A stretch of 64,000 bases of DNA from Bradyrhizobium sp. ISRA430 (GTDB lineage: Bacteria > Pseudomonadota > Alphaproteobacteria > Rhizobiales > Xanthobacteraceae). Under the pieces are notes generated by a model. The model worked only from the letters and a program-made list of their open reading frames with translations, searched no databases and was not told the origin of the DNA. Both the position numbers and the translations under genes were made by a program. Location: NCBI RefSeq assembly GCF_029909975.1, contig NZ_CP094516.1:930001-994000 (forward strand), written 5' to 3'. Below are positions 36,945 through 49,019 of this stretch, piece by piece; the stretch's first letter is position 1, and each line of letters starts with the position of its first letter.

Positions 36945-39900
36945 ATGATCGCGCGTATCGTCGATTTCTCCGTCAGGCGTCGCTGGCTCGTTCTTCTGGT
37001 GGTGCTGGTTGCCGCGGCGTCCGGCGTGTGGTCGTTGACCAGACTGCCGATCGACGCGGTTCCCGACGTGACCAACGTCCAGGTGCAGGTGAACGCCGTG
37101 GCGCCGGCGCTGACCCCGGTCGAGATCGAGAAACAGGTCACGGTCACCCTTGAGACGGCCTTGGCCGGCATACCCGGCCTGGAGTCGACGCGATCCTTCT
37201 CGCGGAACGGTTTCGCGCAGGTGACCATCGTCTTCGTCGACGGCACGAACATCTACTTCGCGCGGCAGCTCGTCGCCGAACGCATCAACGACGCCAAATC
37301 CTCGCTGCCGCCGGGCGTCGAGGTGAAGATGGGGCCGGTCTCGACCGGTCTAGGCGAAATTTATTGGTGGGCCGTAGAGTACGAAAAGCCCGGCGCCACC
37401 GCGGTCGTGCGTGATGGCGAGCCCGGCTGGCAGAGCGACGGCAGTTATCTCACCCCCGAGGGCGAGCGATTGGCCGACGATTTTCGCCGGACGGTCTACC
37501 TCAGGACGGTACAGGACTGGATCGTCCGTCCGCAGATGAAGACCGTGCCTGGGGTGGCAGGCGCCGATGCGATCGGCGGTTTCGTAAAGCAGTATCAGGT
37601 GCAGCCGGATCCCGTGAAGCTCGTCGGCTACGGTCTCTCCTTCAAGCAAGTCATCGAGGCGATCGAAGCCAACAACGCCAGCAGGGGCGCCAACTACATC
37701 GAGCAGAACGGCGAGGGTTATGTAGTCCGCGCCGCCGGGCGCGTCGAGAACGTCGAGGACATCGGACAGATAGTGGTCTCGACCCGCAACGGCGTGCCGG
37801 TGCGGATCAGGGACATGGCCGAAGTCACCATCGGGAAGGAGCTGAGAACCGGAAGCGCCAGCGTTGATGGCCGCGAGGTCGTGCTTGGAACGGCCCTGAT
37901 GCTGATCGGCGGGAATAGCCGCACCGTTGCCGCTGCGGCGGACGCCAAGATCAAGGAGATCAGCAAGATGCTTCCCCCGGGCATCCACGCTCGGACGGTG
38001 CTCAACCGTACGCAGCTCGTTGACGCCACGATCCGCACCGTCGCGACCAACCTGGCGGAAGGCGCGCTGCTAGTGATCGCCGTGCTGTTTTTGATGCTTG
38101 GCAACTTCCGGGCGGCCCTGATCACCGCCTGCGTCATTCCGGTCACCATGTTGTTGACGGCGACGGGAATGCTGCGGGGGCACATCAGCGCGAACCTGAT
38201 GAGCCTTGGCGCGCTCGATTTCGGCTTGATCGTCGACGGCGCGGTGATCATCTGCGAGAACAGTCTCCGGCACCTCGCCGAACGGCAGGTCACCTTGGGG
38301 CGCACCCTGACGCGTAACGAACGACTCAAGACGGTCACCGATTCAGCGGTCGAGATGATCCGACCGACCGTCTACGGCCAGCTCATTATCATCCTCGTCT
38401 ACGTCCCGCTGCTCGCCTTCACCGGCGTAGAGGGCAAGACCTTCGAGCCCATGGCCCTCACGGTGATGATCGCGCTGGCCACGGCCTTCGTGGTCTCCCT
38501 TACCTTCGTCCCCGCTGCAACTGCGATCGCCCTGACCAGGCCGGTGAGGGAGAACGAGAACTTTGTGGTTCGGTGGCTGAAGAACGCGTACGCGCCGATC
38601 CTGTCGCGTAGCATCGCAAATACCGGCCTGGTCGTCGCATCGGCTGCCGTCCTATTTGCCGCATCGCTCGTCGTATTCTCCCGCCTTGGTCAGGAATTCA
38701 CGCCGACGCTCGACGAGAAAAACATCGTCATGGAGGTGAAGCGCGTGCCGAGTACGGCGCTGGCGCAGGCTCAGGCCATGCAGCTCGAGATCGAGAAGGT
38801 GATCAGCAAGTTCCCGCAGGTCGCGTTCGTCTTCTCGCGCACTGGCACGCCGGACCTGGCAGCCGATCCGATGCCGCCGAGCGCGTCCGACACTTACATC
38901 ATCGTCAAGCCGCAAAGCGAATGGCCGGACCCGTCGATGACGAAGGACGATCTGATCCGAGAGATCGAGGCGGAGGCGACCAAGATGCCCGGAAACAAGG
39001 TCGGCTTCTCGCAACCGATCGAGATGCGCTTCAACGAGCTCATCGCCGGCGTCCGCGAGGATCTCGGCATCAAGGTGTTCGGCGATGATTTCACCGAGAT
39101 GCAGCGCACGGCGTCCCGCATCGCGGACGTCCTGAGAAAGATCGAGGGCGCCGAAAGCGTGAAAGTCGAAGAAACCAGCGGGCTGCCGTTCCTGGAGATC
39201 CGGATCGACAAGGCTGAGATCGCGTGGCGGGGCCTCAATCTCGCAGACGTCCAGGACCTGATCGAGACTGCCGTCGGCGGGCGCGCGGCGGGGCTGGTGT
39301 TCGAGGGAGACCGGCGCTTCCATATCGTAGTCCGGCTGAACGACGCGCTGCGCGGCGACATCTCCGCGCTCGAAAGCCTCCCGGTGCCGTTGCCGCATTC
39401 GAACCCGAACGCGCCTGCGCCAACGGTGCCCTTGCGGGCTGTCGCAACGTTTGACCAGACCGAAGGGGCCAACCAGATCAGTCGCGAGAACGGCAAGCGG
39501 CGCGTCGTCACGACAGCCGAGGTCCGCGGGCGGGACATCGGATCGCTGGTCACTGAGGCCCAAGCGAAAGTCGGGGAAGAGGTGAAGTTGCCGCCGGGGA
39601 GCTACTTGGCATGGGGCGGACAGTTCGAGAGCTTCTCGGTCGCGCGCCAGCGGCTAACCATCGTCGTCCCAGCATGCTTCGCGATGATCTTCCTACTTCT
39701 CTTCGGGGCAGTGGGATCGGCGCGCGATGCGCTCGTCGTCTTCAGTGCCGTACCGCTCGCGTTGACCGGCGGGATCGCCGCGTTGTGGCTGCGGGGTATG
39801 CCGTTTTCGATATCTGCCGCGGTCGGCTTCATTGCCTTGTCCGGAGTCGCCGTGCTCAACGGTCTGGTCATGTTGACCCAGATACGGTCGCTGATCGACG

Positions 39901-40181
39901 GAGGTGTGCCACTTGCTCAGGCAATACGCGACGGAGCCCTGACGCGCTTCCGTCCCGTCGTCATGACGGCGCTGGTGGCATCGCTCGGCTTCGTGCCGAT
40001 GGCGCTTGCGACTGGGACCGGCGCCGAGGTGCAGAAGCCGCTTGCCACCGTCGTCATCGGCGGCTTGTTAACCGCCACAGTGCTGACGCTAGTCGTGTTG
40101 CCAGCACTCTATGCGAGGTTCGCGGAGCGGGCCGCGAACCATTCCACCGGATCGAGAGGTATCCAGCGAGCTGCCGAATAA
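36945..40181 (+). CDS. Heavy-metal RND efflux permease (CzcA/CnrA type)
   Basis: 1078 residues with the standard 12-helix RND layout in two halves. The heavy-metal signature DFGLIVDGAVIICEN carries the proton-relay residues Asp425, Asp431 and Glu438, the pattern of Co/Zn/Cd/Ni pumps (HME1/HME3), not the CusA copper pattern. N-terminal RLPIDAVPDVTNVQVQVNA is typical of CzcA. Exports divalent cations by proton antiport. No outer-membrane channel (CzcC) gene lies beside it, so it must borrow one elsewhere. Confidence 0.95.
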   Translation: MIARIVDFSVRRRWLVLLVVLVAAASGVWSLTRLPIDAVPDVTNVQVQVNAVAPALTPVEIEKQVTVTLETALAGIPGLESTRSFSRNGFAQVTIVFVDGTNIYFARQLVAERINDAKSSLPPGVEVKMGPVSTGLGEIYWWAVEYEKPGATAVVRDGEPGWQSDGSYLTPEGERLADDFRRTVYLRTVQDWIVRPQMKTVPGVAGADAIGGFVKQYQVQPDPVKLVGYGLSFKQVIEAIEANNASRGANYIEQNGEGYVVRAAGRVENVEDIGQIVVSTRNGVPVRIRDMAEVTIGKELRTGSASVDGREVVLGTALMLIGGNSRTVAAAADAKIKEISKMLPPGIHARTVLNRTQLVDATIRTVATNLAEGALLVIAVLFLMLGNFRAALITACVIPVTMLLTATGMLRGHISANLMSLGALDFGLIVDGAVIICENSLRHLAERQVTLGRTLTRNERLKTVTDSAVEMIRPTVYGQLIIILVYVPLLAFTGVEGKTFEPMALTVMIALATAFVVSLTFVPAATAIALTRPVRENENFVVRWLKNAYAPILSRSIANTGLVVASAAVLFAASLVVFSRLGQEFTPTLDEKNIVMEVKRVPSTALAQAQAMQLEIEKVISKFPQVAFVFSRTGTPDLAADPMPPSASDTYIIVKPQSEWPDPSMTKDDLIREIEAEATKMPGNKVGFSQPIEMRFNELIAGVREDLGIKVFGDDFTEMQRTASRIADVLRKIEGAESVKVEETSGLPFLEIRIDKAEIAWRGLNLADVQDLIETAVGGRAAGLVFEGDRRFHIVVRLNDALRGDISALESLPVPLPHSNPNAPAPTVPLRAVATFDQTEGANQISRENGKRRVVTTAEVRGRDIGSLVTEAQAKVGEEVKLPPGSYLAWGGQFESFSVARQRLTIVVPACFAMIFLLLFGAVGSARDALVVFSAVPLALTGGIAALWLRGMPFSISAAVGFIALSGVAVLNGLVMLTQIRSLIDGGVPLAQAIRDGALTRFRPVVMTALVASLGFVPMALATGTGAEVQKPLATVVIGGLLTATVLTLVVLPALYARFAERAANHSTGSRGIQRAAE

Positions 40182-40294
40182 AGGTTTTTGATCTGCCCGA
40201 CGGGCAAAACACTTGATGCTTTCCGACGACTGGCCGTTGTCAAGCCTGCGTCGCGAAAGGATTCCGCTTTACCGAAATTCGGATTTGTCGTATG

Positions 40295-40890
40295 TGTTGG
40301 CCATCCCGGCTCACCAAGAGGGGCGATCGTACGTCGTCGCGATTTCGCGGGCCGGGTTGCGGTGGACGCGGCAGCGTCGGCACGAGAGGCGCGGGCAGGG
40401 CGGGTCGTCCCTGTGAGCCCGAGGGCAGCGTGCAGACGAGCGGCGCTGTAAGGTTCGTCTCGCCAACATTTCGATGGCTACGTGCACGACGCCGTCGAAC
40501 CCTGTGGCGATCGGCGAACGCGCGTACGGCAAAACCGGGTGGTCCTGGCCGTCGTTGCTACGGTCAAGCTCTCGCGGAGGTGCACGCGAGCCCAACCGGG
40601 CGGACGGCACCGTCAATTCGCGGAGTGAGGGAGGCCAGAAGGAAATCGGCTCCCGGGAGAGCGCGGCATAAGCCGTCAACCCACTGCGCAGGGAAGGCCG
40701 TGTGTTGGGCTTCACCTGTCTGCCGCTGTGCATCTCCTTTGCGCTACATGCGCACAGCGGATCTTTCGGGTGCCAGCCGGCATCCGGCCTTCCCTGCGCC
40801 CTCTTGGCTAAAAGGGGGTGGCAAGACGAAGCAAAGCTCGGGCGAAATCCGCCGCGAGAAGGCGAAGGTGTGTCTGCGATTTGAAATGTG
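40295..40890. repeat. Long Bradyrhizobium-type dispersed repeat with nested hairpin
   Basis: The frame-shifted translations (RWTRQRR; STHCAGKAVCWASPVCRCA) recall phrases seen in many spurious hypothetical proteins of Bradyrhizobium and Rhodopseudomonas, so this is probably a dispersed non-coding repeat; copy number cannot be checked here. The sequence folds: a 15-bp perfect stem (40686-40700 with 40785-40799), then a nested 9-bp stem (40723-40731 with 40752-40760), with CACC/GGTG in between. Ends are approximate. Confidence 0.6.
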
Positions 40891-40922
40891 ATTTGGACTA
40901 GTCGAGACCCCGCACCTTCTCC

Positions 40923-41000
40923 GTCATTGCGAGCGCAGCGAAGCAATCCAGAACCCCACCGCGGCAGCAGTCTGGATTGCTTCGCTGCGCTCGCAATGAC
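40923..41000. repeat. Perfect 30-bp inverted repeat, family 2 copy 2
   Basis: Arms 40923-40952 and 40971-41000 are exact reverse complements (GTCATTGCGAGCGCAGCGAA and its continuation) around an 18-base loop. Same family as 15076-15191, but perfectly symmetric. It would form a very stable hairpin in RNA or a cruciform in DNA. Confidence 0.92.
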
Positions 41001-41034
41001 GACGTGGAGACAGGTGCACGTCACAACCTTGGTC

Positions 41035-41117
41035 GTCATGCCCGGGACTTTCCTCGGACATCCACATCTACCCTCACGCAGGGCGGTGCGTGGATGGCCG
41101 ACAAGCCCGACCATGAC
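41035..41117. repeat. Mirrored intergenic repeat, family 3 (GTCATGCCCGGG type)
   Basis: Opens GTCATGCCCGGGACTT and closes ACAAGCCCGACCATGAC, with an inner pair CATCCAC / GTGGATG. A short composite palindrome of the kind that is common in alphaproteobacterial intergenic DNA. Confidence 0.75.
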
Positions 41118-41490
41118 AGTGGAGAGGGACAGCAGCAGCGACTCAGTTCATGTGCGTCCGATCATCGCGACGGACACAGGCGCGCAGACGCCGTCACGAA
41201 ATCTGAGATTGTGGATCGGTCTCGCTCGAGAGGTATGTCAGTAAGCCTGTCCGTGTCTTGCGAGCCACGATCGTGCTATCCATGCAACAGTTTCTTGCGA
41301 TTTAGCCCTCACCGCAGTCCGTTCGCATCAGCGCCGCTTTTTGGCCACACCCTAACATGAATAAAATCCCTCTAATGTTTTAGGGGCACACGGCGGCCGG
41401 CGCAGACGACGAGAAAAATCCCAGGGTCGATTCAAATCTTGGGTCTAACTTTTCGGGTCTGAAAGGGTTGGCTGGGGAAACTGGTTTGCG

Positions 41491-43215
41491 ATGGACGCGA
41501 AGACGAACATCAAGGGCAGGCTGCCGAGCCGTCACGTCACGGAAGGCCCTGCGCGCGCCCCCCATCGCTCGTACTTCTACGCCATGGGTCTGACCACCGA
41601 ACAGATCCACCAGCCCTTCGTCGGCGTCGCCTCCTGCTGGAACGAGGCCGCGCCTTGCAACATCGCCCTGATGCGCCAGGCCCAGGCGGTGAAGAAGGGC
41701 GTCGCCTCGGCCGGTGGCACCCCGCGCGAATTCTGCACCATCACCGTGACCGATGGCATCGCCATGGGTCATGACGGCATGCGGTCCTCGCTGCCGTCGC
41801 GCGAATGCATTGCCGACTCCGTCGAGCTGACGGTCCGCGGCCACGCCTATGACGCCCTCGTTGGCCTTGCCGGCTGCGACAAGTCGCTACCCGGTATGAT
41901 GATGGCGATGGTCCGCCTCAACGTGCCTTCGATTTTCATTTACGGCGGCTCGATCCTGCCCGGTAATTTCCGCGGGCAGCAGGTCACGGTGCAGGACATG
42001 TTCGAGGCGGTCGGCAAGCACTCGGTCGGCGCCATGTCCGACGAGGACCTCGACGAGATCGAGCGCGTGGCGTGCCCCTCGGCCGGTGCCTGCGGCGCGC
42101 AATTTACCGCCAACACCATGGCGACCGTCTCGGAAGCCATCGGGCTGGCGCTGCCGTACTCGGCCGGCGCCCCCGCGCCTTACGAAATCCGCGACGCCTT
42201 CTGCATGACGGCCGGCGAGAAGGTCATGGACCTGATCGCCGACAACATCCGGCCGCGCGATATCGTTACCCGTAAGTCATTGGAAAATGCCGCTGCCGTG
42301 GTCGCCGCCTCCGGCGGCTCGACCAATGCTGCGCTGCACCTGCCGGCGATCGCTCACGAAGCCGGCATCAAGTTCGACCTGTTCGACGTCGCCGAAATCT
42401 TCAAAAAGACACCATATATCGCGGATTTGAAGCCGGGCGGCCGTTATGTCGCCAAAGACATGTTTGAAGTTGGCGGCATACCGCTTCTGATGAAGACGCT
42501 GCTCGACAACGGCTTCCTGCACGGTGACTGCCTTACCGTTACGGGCCGCACGATCGCCGAAAACCTCAAGAGCGTGAAGTGGAATCCGCACCAGGATGTG
42601 GTGCACCCGGCGGACAAGCCGATCACCGTCACCGGTGGTGTGGTGGGTCTGAAGGGCAATTTGGCGCCAGAAGGTGCGATCGTGAAAGTCGCGGGAATGT
42701 CCAACCTCAGGTTTACCGGTCCGGCCCGGTGCTTTGACCGTGAGGAGGACGCTTTCGAGGCGGTCCAGAAGCGCACCTATCGGGAAGGCGAAGTCATCGT
42801 GATCCGCTACGAGGGGCCGAAAGGCGGCCCCGGTATGCGGGAAATGCTCCAGACCACAGCGGCGCTGACCGGGCAGGGCATGGGCGGCAAGATTGCGCTC
42901 ATCACCGACGGCCGGTTCTCGGGCGCCACCCGCGGCTTCTGCATCGGCCATGTCGGGCCCGAAGCGGCCGTCGGCGGCCCGATCGGGCTGCTCGAGGACG
43001 GCGACATCATCGAGATCGATGCGGTCGCCGGTACCCTTAACGTAAAATTGAGCGACGATGAGCTGGCTCAGCGCCAGACCAAGTGGCGGCCTCGCGCGAC
43101 TAACCATACGTCGGGTGCGCTCTGGAAGTATGCTCAGCAGGTTGGGCCAGCGCTCGGTGGGGCAGTAACCCATCCGGGTGGCGCGCACGAGAAGCAGTGC
43201 TATGCGGACATCTAG
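41491..43215 (+). CDS. ilvD: Dihydroxy-acid dehydratase
   Basis: 574 residues; dehydrates 2,3-dihydroxy-isovalerate and -methylvalerate in valine/isoleucine synthesis. The Fe-S cluster cysteines are Cys56 (CWNEAAPCN), Cys129 (GLAGCDKSLPG) and Cys201 (CPSAGACGAQF). The Mg site and C-terminal GRFSGATRGFCIGHVGPEAA are present. The length fits the ILVD/EDD family. Its end overlaps the start of the Sel1 gene. ATG at 41491 is used; the ribosome site GGGGAAACTGG is moderate. Confidence 0.98.
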   Translation: MDAKTNIKGRLPSRHVTEGPARAPHRSYFYAMGLTTEQIHQPFVGVASCWNEAAPCNIALMRQAQAVKKGVASAGGTPREFCTITVTDGIAMGHDGMRSSLPSRECIADSVELTVRGHAYDALVGLAGCDKSLPGMMMAMVRLNVPSIFIYGGSILPGNFRGQQVTVQDMFEAVGKHSVGAMSDEDLDEIERVACPSAGACGAQFTANTMATVSEAIGLALPYSAGAPAPYEIRDAFCMTAGEKVMDLIADNIRPRDIVTRKSLENAAAVVAASGGSTNAALHLPAIAHEAGIKFDLFDVAEIFKKTPYIADLKPGGRYVAKDMFEVGGIPLLMKTLLDNGFLHGDCLTVTGRTIAENLKSVKWNPHQDVVHPADKPITVTGGVVGLKGNLAPEGAIVKVAGMSNLRFTGPARCFDREEDAFEAVQKRTYREGEVIVIRYEGPKGGPGMREMLQTTAALTGQGMGGKIALITDGRFSGATRGFCIGHVGPEAAVGGPIGLLEDGDIIEIDAVAGTLNVKLSDDELAQRQTKWRPRATNHTSGALWKYAQQVGPALGGAVTHPGGAHEKQCYADI

Positions 43216-44026
43216 GCGTACCATAGTTGCGTTTGCGTTCGGGGCTTTAGCGTTGGCCGCGCCTGCGCTCGCTTTCGACGGTGCGCCGGTCAACCAGAAG
43301 GATACGGCTATCCCGGTTGTCACGGCAGCACCGAACGCTGCCGGTGCACTGCGCAAGGCCGTACCGCCGGCCGTAACCCAGGAAACCTCGCTCAGCGCCC
43401 TGCAATATGCTGCCGAAGGCGGCCATCCGATCGCGCAGTGGAAGCTTGGCCGCATGTACGCCAATGGCGACGGCGTCGCGCAGGACGACTTGCGCGCGTT
43501 CGAATATTTCAGCCGGATCGCCAATGCCCATGCCGAGGACAGCCCGTCGGCGCCGCAGGCGCAGATCGTGGCCAACGCCTTCGTCGCGCTCGGCCGCTAC
43601 TATCTCAGCGGCATCCCGAACTCGAAGATCAAGGCCGACCCGGACCGGGCACGAGAGATGTTCTCCTATGCCGCATCCTATTTCGGCAATGCGGATGCGC
43701 AGTACGATCTCGCCCGCCTGTACCTGAAGACGCCGGACGCCTCCCGCGAGGATTTCCGCTATGGCGCGCGCTGGCTCGGGCTTGCGGCTCAGAAGGGCCA
43801 GCACGAGGCGCAGGCGCTGCTCGGCCAGATGCTGTTCAACGGCGACCGCCTGCCGCGGCAGGCCGCGCGCGGCCTGATGTGGCTGACCCTGGCGCGCGAC
43901 AGCGCCGGGGCCGACGAGACCTGGATCAAGGAAAGCTATAACCGCGCCTTCGCCAAAGCCTCCGACGACGACCGTGCGATGTGCCTGCAAATGCTCGAGC
44001 AGTGGGTGCAGGGCCGCCGGGAGTGA
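43202..44026 (+). CDS. Exported Sel1-repeat (SLR) protein
   Basis: 274 residues with a signal peptide (TIVAFAFGALALAAPALA). At least four Sel1-like repeats, for example LQYAAEGGHPIAQWKLGRMY, FSYAASYFGNADAQYDLARL and WLGLAAQKGQHEAQALLGQM. Sel1 proteins scaffold interactions in the periplasm, such as exopolysaccharide or stress signalling. The ATG at 43202 overlaps the ilvD stop by 14 bases. Convergent with xth. Confidence 0.85.
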   Translation: MRTSRRTIVAFAFGALALAAPALAFDGAPVNQKDTAIPVVTAAPNAAGALRKAVPPAVTQETSLSALQYAAEGGHPIAQWKLGRMYANGDGVAQDDLRAFEYFSRIANAHAEDSPSAPQAQIVANAFVALGRYYLSGIPNSKIKADPDRAREMFSYAASYFGNADAQYDLARLYLKTPDASREDFRYGARWLGLAAQKGQHEAQALLGQMLFNGDRLPRQAARGLMWLTLARDSAGADETWIKESYNRAFAKASDDDRAMCLQMLEQWVQGRRE

Positions 44027-44086
44027 TCACTGCGCCGTGGGGTGGGCGAAGGCGCCTCGGCGCCGTGCCCGCCATCAGACCATAGT

Positions 44087-44884
44087 TCACACCGCCTCGA
44101 GATCCAGATCCGCCCACACCGGCACGTGGTCCGAGGGCTTCTCCCAGCCACGCACATAGCTGTCGATGCCGACATTGGCGAGCCGGTCGCTCGCCTGCGG
44201 CGACATCAGCAGATGGTCGATCCGCAGGCCCTGGTTCTTCTGCCAAGCGCCGGCCTGGTAGTCCCAGAAGGTGTAGAGCCCCGGCTCGTCGGTGACCGCT
44301 CGTAATGCGTCGGTCAGGCCGAGGCCGAGCAGGGACTGAAAGCTCTCGCGTGTCTCGGCCTTGAACAGGGCGTCCTCGGTCCAAGCGACCGGGTTGTAGA
44401 CGTCGCGGGCGGCGGGGATAACGTTGAAGTCGCCTGCGAGGATCAGCGGCTCCTCGGTCTTAAGCCGCTCCTTCGAATACTCAAGAAGTCGCGACATCCA
44501 TTTGAGCTTATAGGGATATTTGTCGCTGCCGACCGGATTGCCGTTGGGCAGATAAAGACAGGCGATGCGCAGCACCCCGCGCTTGAGCGTCACGACTCCC
44601 TCGAGGAAGCGGGCGTGGGCGTCCTCGTCGTCGCCGGCGAGCCCCGACTTGGTCTCGTCGAAACGGAATTTGGAGAGCAGGGCGACGCCGTTGAACGTCT
44701 TCTGCCCATGGGTGACGACGTTATAGCCGAGCGCCTCGATTTCGAGCCGCGGGAAGGCCTCGTCGACGCATTTGATCTCCTGCAGGCAGGCGATGTCCGG
44801 CTGGCACTCCCGAAGCCAGGTCAGGAGAGGGTCGATCCGCTGCCGGACCGAGTTCACGTTCCAAGTAGCTACTCTGATGGACAT
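44087..44884 (-). CDS. xth: Exodeoxyribonuclease III (AP endonuclease)
   Basis: 265 residues of the EEP family. Motifs: MSIRVATWNVNSVRQR, CLQEIKCVDEAFP (Glu metal ligand), GDFNVIPAARDV (Asp/Asn) and IDHLLMSPQ ... SDHVPVWADL (catalytic Asp-His). It cuts at abasic sites and removes 3'-blocking groups in base excision repair. The start at 44884 has GGAG upstream on the minus strand and gives the standard N-terminus; a further ATG would add 15 residues. Confidence 0.95.
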   Translation of the reverse strand: MSIRVATWNVNSVRQRIDPLLTWLRECQPDIACLQEIKCVDEAFPRLEIEALGYNVVTHGQKTFNGVALLSKFRFDETKSGLAGDDEDAHARFLEGVVTLKRGVLRIACLYLPNGNPVGSDKYPYKLKWMSRLLEYSKERLKTEEPLILAGDFNVIPAARDVYNPVAWTEDALFKAETRESFQSLLGLGLTDALRAVTDEPGLYTFWDYQAGAWQKNQGLRIDHLLMSPQASDRLANVGIDSYVRGWEKPSDHVPVWADLDLEAV

Positions 44885-45031
44885 GTCGGGCGGCTCCAGG
44901 CGAGAGGCCACCGTTAGAACAAACTGCAAACGCGCCCGTCAAGGCGGCGCCCCGGCGGGCACAAAATCGCCCACAAAATTAACCCGGCTTAAGCCGGCTC
45001 TGGGCCATTGATTGGCGAAAAGGTTGCTCGG

Positions 45032-47352
<2,321 letters not shown>

Positions 47353-47356
<4 letters not shown>

Positions 47357-47682
47357 ATCGAGAAGCTCGTCCCGCAGCCGCACGAGGCGGTCGCGTTGGG
47401 ATTGTTGACACGGAACGAGGCGCCGATCAGATCGTCCACGAAATCGACCTCCGACCCGGCGAGGAACGGCTGGGACGCGGAATCCACCAGCACCACCGCG
47501 TTGTCGCGCTCGATCACGAGATCGTCGTCGGCCCGCGCGCGGTCGATGTCGAACTTATATTGGAAGCCGGAGCAACCGCCGCCCTCGACCGAGATCCGCA
47601 GCATCGCGCCGGAACCTTCGCCCTTGAGGATCTCCCCGATCCGGCGGGCGGCGCGGTCGCTGATGGTCACGTCAGTCGTCAT
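47353..47682 (-). CDS. erpA: ErpA/IscA-type iron-sulfur cluster insertion protein
   Basis: 109 residues, A-type Fe-S carrier (HesB family). The three cluster cysteines are in [11 protein letters not shown] and at the C-terminus ASCGCGTSF. It passes Fe-S clusters to target enzymes. ATG at 47682 (MTTDVTIS) is chosen; an in-frame upstream ATG adds residues unlike the family. Its 3' end overlaps the last 4 bases of the hybrid kinase gene; divergent from dgt. The exact paralogue name (erpA or another A-type) is not certain. Confidence 0.9.
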
Positions 47683-47801
47683 CGTTCGTCTCCGATCGCG
47701 CGTCATACCGAATTCACTTGCCCAATTCATTTGGTATCCCGCGTCCGGCATAGTTAAGTGCAAGGGTCCGCAGAATCAAATGGATAGGGACTAAATTCGT
47801 C

Positions 47802-49010
47802 GTGTCTGTCGGAATGGCTGCCCCCCGCGCGCCCTATGCCTGCGATCCCGATCGCAGCCGCGGCCGGCTGGTCGCGGAGCCGCCGAGCCGGACTCGTAGC
47901 CCGTTTCGGCGCGATTGCGACCGTGTGATCCACTCCACCGCATTCCGCCGCCTGAAGTACAAGACCCAGGTGTTCGTGTTCCATGAGGGGGATCACTACC
48001 GCACCCGGCTGACCCATTCGCTGGAAGTTGCCCAGATTGCCCGTGCGCTGGCCCGTCAGCTTGGACTGGACGAGGATCTCACGGAAACCCTGGCGCTGGC
48101 CCATGATCTCGGCCATCCGCCATTCGGTCACGCCGGCGAGCGGGCGCTCGACGCGTGCCTGAAAAGCTTCGGCGGCTTCGACCACAACGCCCAGACCCTG
48201 CGCGTCGTCGCCGCGCTCGAGCACCGCTATCCCGAATTCGACGGGCTCAATCTCACCTGGGAGTCGTTGGAAGGCATCGTCAAGCACAACGGCCCGCTGA
48301 CGGATCGCAGCGGCGCGCCGGTCGGGCGTTACCGCGAGCACGGCGTTCCCGTCGGTATCGCCGACTACGTCAGGACATATGATCTCGAATTGTGGAGCTT
48401 CGCCTCGCTGGAGGCGCAGGTGGCCGCGATCGCCGACGACATCGCCTACGACGCCCATGACATCGACGATGGCCTGCGTGCCGGCCTGTTCCACCTCGAT
48501 GATCTCAGGGTGATGCCGCTCACGGCCGAGATCATCGCCGAGACTGCCGCCCACTATCCCGATCTAGAGGACGTCAGGCGTGGTGCCGAACTGGTGCGCG
48601 AGCTGATCTCGCATCTGATCGGCGCGGTATTCGCGGAGGCGCAGAAGAACCTCGCCGCGGTCAAGCCGCAGTCGGCCCAGGACGTGCGTCGGCAGAGCCG
48701 GGCGCTGATAGCGTTTCCGCCCGCCGTGGCCGAGGAGGAGGCCGCCATCAAGGCCTTCCTCTATCAGCACATGTACCGCCACAAGCGGGTGATGCGGGTG
48801 ATGGAGGAGGCGGAGCAGATCCTGTTCGACCTGTTCGCAAAATACCTGACGTCGCCGGCCGAACTGCCGCCGGAATGGCTGCTGGGTGCGGAGGGCGACA
48901 GCGAGGGCGACCGCGCCCGCCGGATCGGCAATTTCATTGCAGGAATGACCGACCGTTTCGCCCTGACCGAGCACCAGCGGCTCTTTGACTCGACCCCGGA
49001 TTTGCGTTAG
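47802..49010 (+). CDS. dgt: Deoxyguanosinetriphosphate triphosphohydrolase-like protein
   Basis: 402 residues of the HD-domain dNTPase family. Metal ligands: His72 in [10 protein letters not shown], His101/Asp102 in [17 protein letters not shown], and a later Asp in [16 protein letters not shown]. Hydrolyses dNTPs to deoxynucleoside and triphosphate. A GTG at 47802 or an ATG at 47814 could start it. Followed 9 bp later by argS, a common alphaproteobacterial order. Confidence 0.93.
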   Translation: MSVGMAAPRAPYACDPDRSRGRLVAEPPSRTRSPFRRDCDRVIHSTAFRRLKYKTQVFVFHEGDHYRTRLTHSLEVAQIARALARQLGLDEDLTETLALAHDLGHPPFGHAGERALDACLKSFGGFDHNAQTLRVVAALEHRYPEFDGLNLTWESLEGIVKHNGPLTDRSGAPVGRYREHGVPVGIADYVRTYDLELWSFASLEAQVAAIADDIAYDAHDIDDGLRAGLFHLDDLRVMPLTAEIIAETAAHYPDLEDVRRGAELVRELISHLIGAVFAEAQKNLAAVKPQSAQDVRRQSRALIAFPPAVAEEEAAIKAFLYQHMYRHKRVMRVMEEAEQILFDLFAKYLTSPAELPPEWLLGAEGDSEGDRARRIGNFIAGMTDRFALTEHQRLFDSTPDLR

Positions 49011-49019
49011 GCGGCGCCC

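Larger units (their letters stand above)
40182..41490. other. 1.3-kb gap with repeats and the ilvD leader, no supported gene
   Basis: Contains three repeat elements given separately (about 40295-40890, 40923-41000, 41035-41117). All open frames here are inside repeats or lack family features. The last 150 bp before ilvD is AT-richer (CATGAATAAAATCCCTCTAA) and should hold its promoter. It has an imperfect dyad CCTAACAT ... ATGTTTTAGG at about 41350-41375. Confidence 0.6.

Noticed and set aside
35699..37252. 517-codon minus-strand frame opposite the efflux adaptor
   Set aside because: Antisense shadow of the CzcB/CzcA genes, with no start context or recognisable motifs.
40311..41114. Several open frames in the czcA-ilvD gap
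   Set aside because: They overlap dispersed repeats, and lack ribosome sites and domains.
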